Shown here: positions 55,939 to 58,682 of the stretch, piece by piece
How the letters are laid out: each line of letters starts with the position of its first letter
How positions within the stretch are numbered: position 1 is the stretch's first letter
Assembly (NCBI GenBank): GCA_028823415.1
Contig: JAPKBL010000022.1
Span: 1 to 58,682 of the forward strand
DNA: 58,682 bases
Direction: 5' to 3'
Origin: Mariniblastus sp.
Lineage (GTDB): Bacteria > Planctomycetota > Planctomycetia > Pirellulales > Pirellulaceae
Made by a program: the position numbers and the translations under genes
Notes under the pieces: model-generated
Seen by the model: the letters and a program-made list of their open reading frames with translations, nothing else
What the model was told of the DNA's origin: nothing
Database searches by the model: none

Positions 55939-57267
55939 TCAAACAGCTTTGGCGTTTAAGTAATCTTCCAAGGATTCGTTTTTGGAAATGCGAATTGTTT
56001 GAGCTCGATCGGGCCCGACGGAGATAAACTCGATTGGGCGGCCAATCAATGTCTCGATTTTACGAGCGTACCGGACTGCATTGAGGGGCAAGTCGTCCAA
56101 TGAGCGGGCGCCGGTTACATCGACTTGCCAGCCAGGTATGGTTTCATATATCGGCGACAATTTCCTTAGGTCATTTACGTTTGCAGGAAAGTGTTGGATG
56201 CGCTCTCCGTCGATTTCATAGGCTACACAGACATCAATCGCCTCGAGCTCGCTGAGAACATCAAGCATCGTCAATGCGACGGAGGTGACGCCGCCGAGTC
56301 GAGCGGTGTAGCGGGCAGCCACAGCATCAAACCAGCCACAGCGGCGAGGCCGCCCGGTAGTCGTGCCGTACTCGTTGCCCATGTCGCGAATGTGTTGCCC
56401 TTTTTCGTTGTCCTGCTCGGTTGGGAAGGGGCCTCCACCAACTCGGGTTGCGTAGCTCTTGGTGACACCGATGACTTTTTCGATCCAGTTCCCTGGAACA
56501 CCTGAGCCCGTGGAGATCCCGACACCCGAGCTGTTGCTGCTAGTGACGAATGGAAACGTGCCATGGTCGATATCCAGCAGTGAGCCTTGGGCGCCTTCGA
56601 AGAGGATGTCTTTGTTGTCATCAACAGCGTCGAGCAAGATCCGATTGGTATCGGTGATCATGGGCTCCAGCTGTTTGGCGTACGCTTGGTACTCCGTAAC
56701 GATTGCCTCGGCGTCGAGTTCCGTTTCGGCGTTTCCGGATGCTGCCGACAAGACTTTCTTTTTTACCGCGACAATTTTTCGAACGCGCTCTGCAAAATCG
56801 GGCTGAATTAAGTCGCCCATGCGAATTGCAAAACTGCGTCCAATTTTGTCGGCGTAGCAGGGGCCGATGCCCCGTAGCGTTGTTCCGATGTTGTCTTCAC
56901 CGGAGACAAGCTGATTCCACATCTTGTCTTCGAGGATGTGCCAAGGCATTACAACGTGCGCACGTTGGCTGATCTTCATCCGTGAGGAGACGTCAATTCC
57001 GCGTTCCGCAAGTGAATTTATTTCCTTGAGAATCGTTGGCGGATTGATAACAACTCCGGGTGTGATTAAGTTCAAAACACCGTCGTTGATAATTCCACTC
57101 GGAATATGGTGGAGTTTGTAGACATCATCGCCAATCACGACGGTATGGCCGGCGTTGGCTCCGCCTTGATAGCGAACGACAAGGTCTTTTCCATCGGTTA
57201 GCAAGTCGACCAATTTTCCTTTGGCTTCGTCACCCCACTGCAATCCAATTACACACTGTCCAGGCAC
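55939..57267 (-). CDS. purA: Adenylosuccinate synthetase
   Basis: The GTG at 57267 has GAGGAG with a 6-nt gap. Starting there puts the catalytic Asp13 in QWGDEAKGK and His41 in NAGHT at exactly the residue numbers known for E. coli PurA. Upstream in-frame starts to 57330 add 21 residues with no such support. IMP-binding [14 protein letters not shown] and [10 protein letters not shown] follow. The 442-residue enzyme joins IMP and aspartate using GTP in AMP synthesis. Confidence 0.97.
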   Translation of the reverse strand: MPGQCVIGLQWGDEAKGKLVDLLTDGKDLVVRYQGGANAGHTVVIGDDVYKLHHIPSGIINDGVLNLITPGVVINPPTILKEINSLAERGIDVSSRMKISQRAHVVMPWHILEDKMWNQLVSGEDNIGTTLRGIGPCYADKIGRSFAIRMGDLIQPDFAERVRKIVAVKKKVLSAASGNAETELDAEAIVTEYQAYAKQLEPMITDTNRILLDAVDDNKDILFEGAQGSLLDIDHGTFPFVTSSNSSGVGISTGSGVPGNWIEKVIGVTKSYATRVGGGPFPTEQDNEKGQHIRDMGNEYGTTTGRPRRCGWFDAVAARYTARLGGVTSVALTMLDVLSELEAIDVCVAYEIDGERIQHFPANVNDLRKLSPIYETIPGWQVDVTGARSLDDLPLNAVRYARKIETLIGRPIEFISVGPDRAQTIRISKNESLEDYLNAKAV

Positions 57268-57592
57268 CCTGATCTCCTCAGGCAATAAGTTAAACGCCGC
57301 TAATGAAGCGGTTGGCAAGTTAATCGGCAATCACCGGTTCATGCAAGCTTGAGAGTTTAATTTTTCGGCGGGCCAATGGTCAACTACCAAGAGGCGATCT
57401 GCTGATAAATCCTTCGAAATTCATGTGGATTGAACGCTAATCCGTTAAATCGTTAAACCAAAACATCAACTTGAGCGATTGGGGTGAGTTCTCGTTGACG
57501 ATCGCGGCGACGAGAAATAGTCTTCAACGGTGGCATTTTCAGTTAAGATCATGGCCTTTCCGGTTTTTCTACAATTTTTTCGGTGGTTTGCA
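57268..57592. other. Divergent intergenic region upstream of purA, 325 nt
   Basis: It contains the purA ribosome site at one end and the leader of the thioredoxin-fold gene at the other. No clear promoter boxes, terminator or RNA gene were seen. Confidence 0.35.
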
Positions 57593-58682
57593 ATGCAGTT
57601 GTCCCGTTCAAATACACAGGTTCGGTCGCAATGGTCGGGTGGAGGAGGATTGGCTATTGTCGTAATGATGTTTTTAATTCCGGTCTCGGCCTGGGGTGAG
57701 GATGCGGTGGTTCGTGGGAAAATTGAATATTCCAAGGCCAATCGAAAATCTTGGGACGGCTTATCACTGACTGTTCCCTTCGATCAGTTAAAGGCAACGC
57801 TCAGAGAACAAGTTAAATTGCCACTTCCCCCATTACCGGCGGAGTTCGATCAATGGGACATTCCTGCTCGAATTGCTTGGGTAGAGGGATTTATGGCGTC
57901 GATTGAGGGAAAGAAATTTCTCGAACAGCGTCAACGTCTTTTGGGGCAGGCGAAGGTTTTTGATATTAAATTTGATTCGGAGGGGCGTTTTGTTGTTTAC
58001 GATGTGCCCGTTGGGATTTACGGATTGGCCGCAAGGTTAGACCGTCAAATAGAGAAAACCGACTATGTATTCGAGCTGTTTGCGCAAATTGAAGTTCTCG
58101 AGGGTGTTGACGAAGTTTCATTGCCGCCACTTCAGATCGAGATTACTCCATTGTTGAAAACGGGAGATCCTGCTCCTCCGTTTGAATTGGCCAGCGTCAG
58201 TGGCGCTGAGAAAATCAAATTCGATAAATTTGACGGAAAGTTTCTACTGCTTAATTTCTGGACGACTGCGAGTCCGAATGTTGTGGCAGAGCAGAAGATG
58301 ATTCAAGAGATGCACACGGCGTTAAAGCAGCAATATGATCTTCGCCTGTTGTCGATCAATGTCGATGGCGAACAAAAAGTTGTAAATGACTTTATCGAAA
58401 CCAATAAATTGGCGGGGGCACATGGAATGACTCGGGGCCTCGAGCATCCCACGTTGTTTAATTATGGCGTGCGGAGTTTTCCTTCCTTTTGGCTGATCAC
58501 GGGGGAAGGGACGATTGCGATGACGCCAATCGAAATCGGCAAGCTAATGCAAGCTGGCGTCGATTTGACATCTATTATTTCAGATCGAATCTCTGGAAAG
58601 GAACGCTCTTTGGTTCCAACGCCTCAGTCGGAGAATCAGCCATCGGAGAATCAGCCATCGGAGAATCAGCTATCGGAGAATC
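57593..58682 (+). CDS. Secreted thioredoxin-fold protein without CxxC, 3' end missing
   Basis: ATG 57593 follows GGTGG by about 6 nt; an in-frame ATG at 57551 has no ribosome site. A signal peptide ends near SAWG (residue 43). About 150 residues of unknown type are followed by a redoxin/TlpA-like domain (from about 200, KTGDPAPPFELASV). Where TlpA proteins have W-C-G-P-C, this has FWTTASPNVVAE, so both cysteines are replaced (Ser227, Val230). It should not act as a disulfide reductase. The frame runs off the window inside a PSENQ repeat (58628-58682), so at least 363 residues exist. Confidence 0.8.
   Translation, partial: MQLSRSNTQVRSQWSGGGGLAIVVMMFLIPVSAWGEDAVVRGKIEYSKANRKSWDGLSLTVPFDQLKATLREQVKLPLPPLPAEFDQWDIPARIAWVEGFMASIEGKKFLEQRQRLLGQAKVFDIKFDSEGRFVVYDVPVGIYGLAARLDRQIEKTDYVFELFAQIEVLEGVDEVSLPPLQIEITPLLKTGDPAPPFELASVSGAEKIKFDKFDGKFLLLNFWTTASPNVVAEQKMIQEMHTALKQQYDLRLLSINVDGEQKVVNDFIETNKLAGAHGMTRGLEHPTLFNYGVRSFPSFWLITGEGTIAMTPIEIGKLMQAGVDLTSIISDRISGKERSLVPTPQSENQPSENQPSENQLSEN
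58628..58682 (+). repeat. 15-bp tandem repeat encoding PSENQ, cut by the window end
   Basis: Three copies of tcggagaatcagcca (third with one change) and 10 nt of a fourth end exactly at the last base. The unit keeps the reading frame of the thioredoxin-fold gene, coding Ser-Glu-Asn-Gln-Pro. Its full length is unknown. Confidence 0.9.

Noticed and set aside
1-58682. tRNA genes, CRISPR arrays, insertion sequences, integrases, prophage
   Set aside because: I looked for T-loop-like motifs, spaced repeats, transposase motifs and terminal inverted repeats and found nothing convincing.

Overview
The window reads as a chromosomal segment of a planctomycete, probably Pirellulales. This is an inference from gene content: secreted paralogues with beta-barrel and HEAT-like segments, a carbohydrate-binding (NPCBM) protein, a Cys-type sulfatase, soluble and membrane Ser/Thr kinases, a DUF3467 protein, csrA, and a Gram-negative envelope gene set (kdsD, uppS, cdsA, dxr, rseP). 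Genes are mostly single or in short same-strand runs. Both ends stop inside in-frame 15-bp tandem repeats (PSDGK units at 1-225, PSENQ units at 58628-58682), so this looks like one complete contig whose assembly broke at repeats. I see no tRNA, rRNA, insertion sequence, CRISPR array or prophage.

Layout. 1-8.3 kb (+): the 3' part of a repeat-rich coiled-coil protein, a TPR protein interrupted by an in-frame TGA, an NPCBM-domain protein, and three HtrA-like proteins in a row that lose the catalytic triad stepwise. 8.3-24.1 kb: mixed strands, with a LecA-like secreted protein, an M24 peptidase, a Ser/Thr kinase, an RluA-type pseudouridine synthase, Maf, a coiled-coil secreted protein, a TolC-like secreted protein, the helicase HrpA, and two adjacent secreted DUF11-like proteins. 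24.4-36.1 kb (+): csrA with a structured leader, a methyltransferase, a hotdog thioesterase, then a surface-glycan locus (KdsD, ABC-2 permease, Wzt-like ATPase, two different sulfotransferases, a GT-B-like protein, GT4 and GT2). This is best read as synthesis, sulfation and export of a surface polysaccharide.

36.1-58.7 kb: ftsH (-) diverges from dxr-rseP (+), followed by a DUF3127 protein with an SSB-like acidic tail, a sulfatase, a SpoU methyltransferase and a pseudokinase. Then come hemW, an MBL-fold hydrolase, pgk and a DUF3467 protein (-), asparaginase and a SUMF1-domain protein (+), cdsA-uppS and purA (-), and a truncated thioredoxin-fold protein (+) that lacks its CxxC cysteines. The common uppS-cdsA-dxr-rseP cluster is therefore split by about 12 kb.

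The strongest candidates for new biology are the sulfated-glycan export locus with its unassigned GT-B-like and HS2ST-like members, the recurring pseudoenzymes (two HtrA-like, one kinase, one thioredoxin), the in-frame TGA followed closely by a GGTC-loop hairpin, the SSB-tailed DUF3127 protein, and a structured intergenic region ending in an orphan terminator at 26.96 kb.
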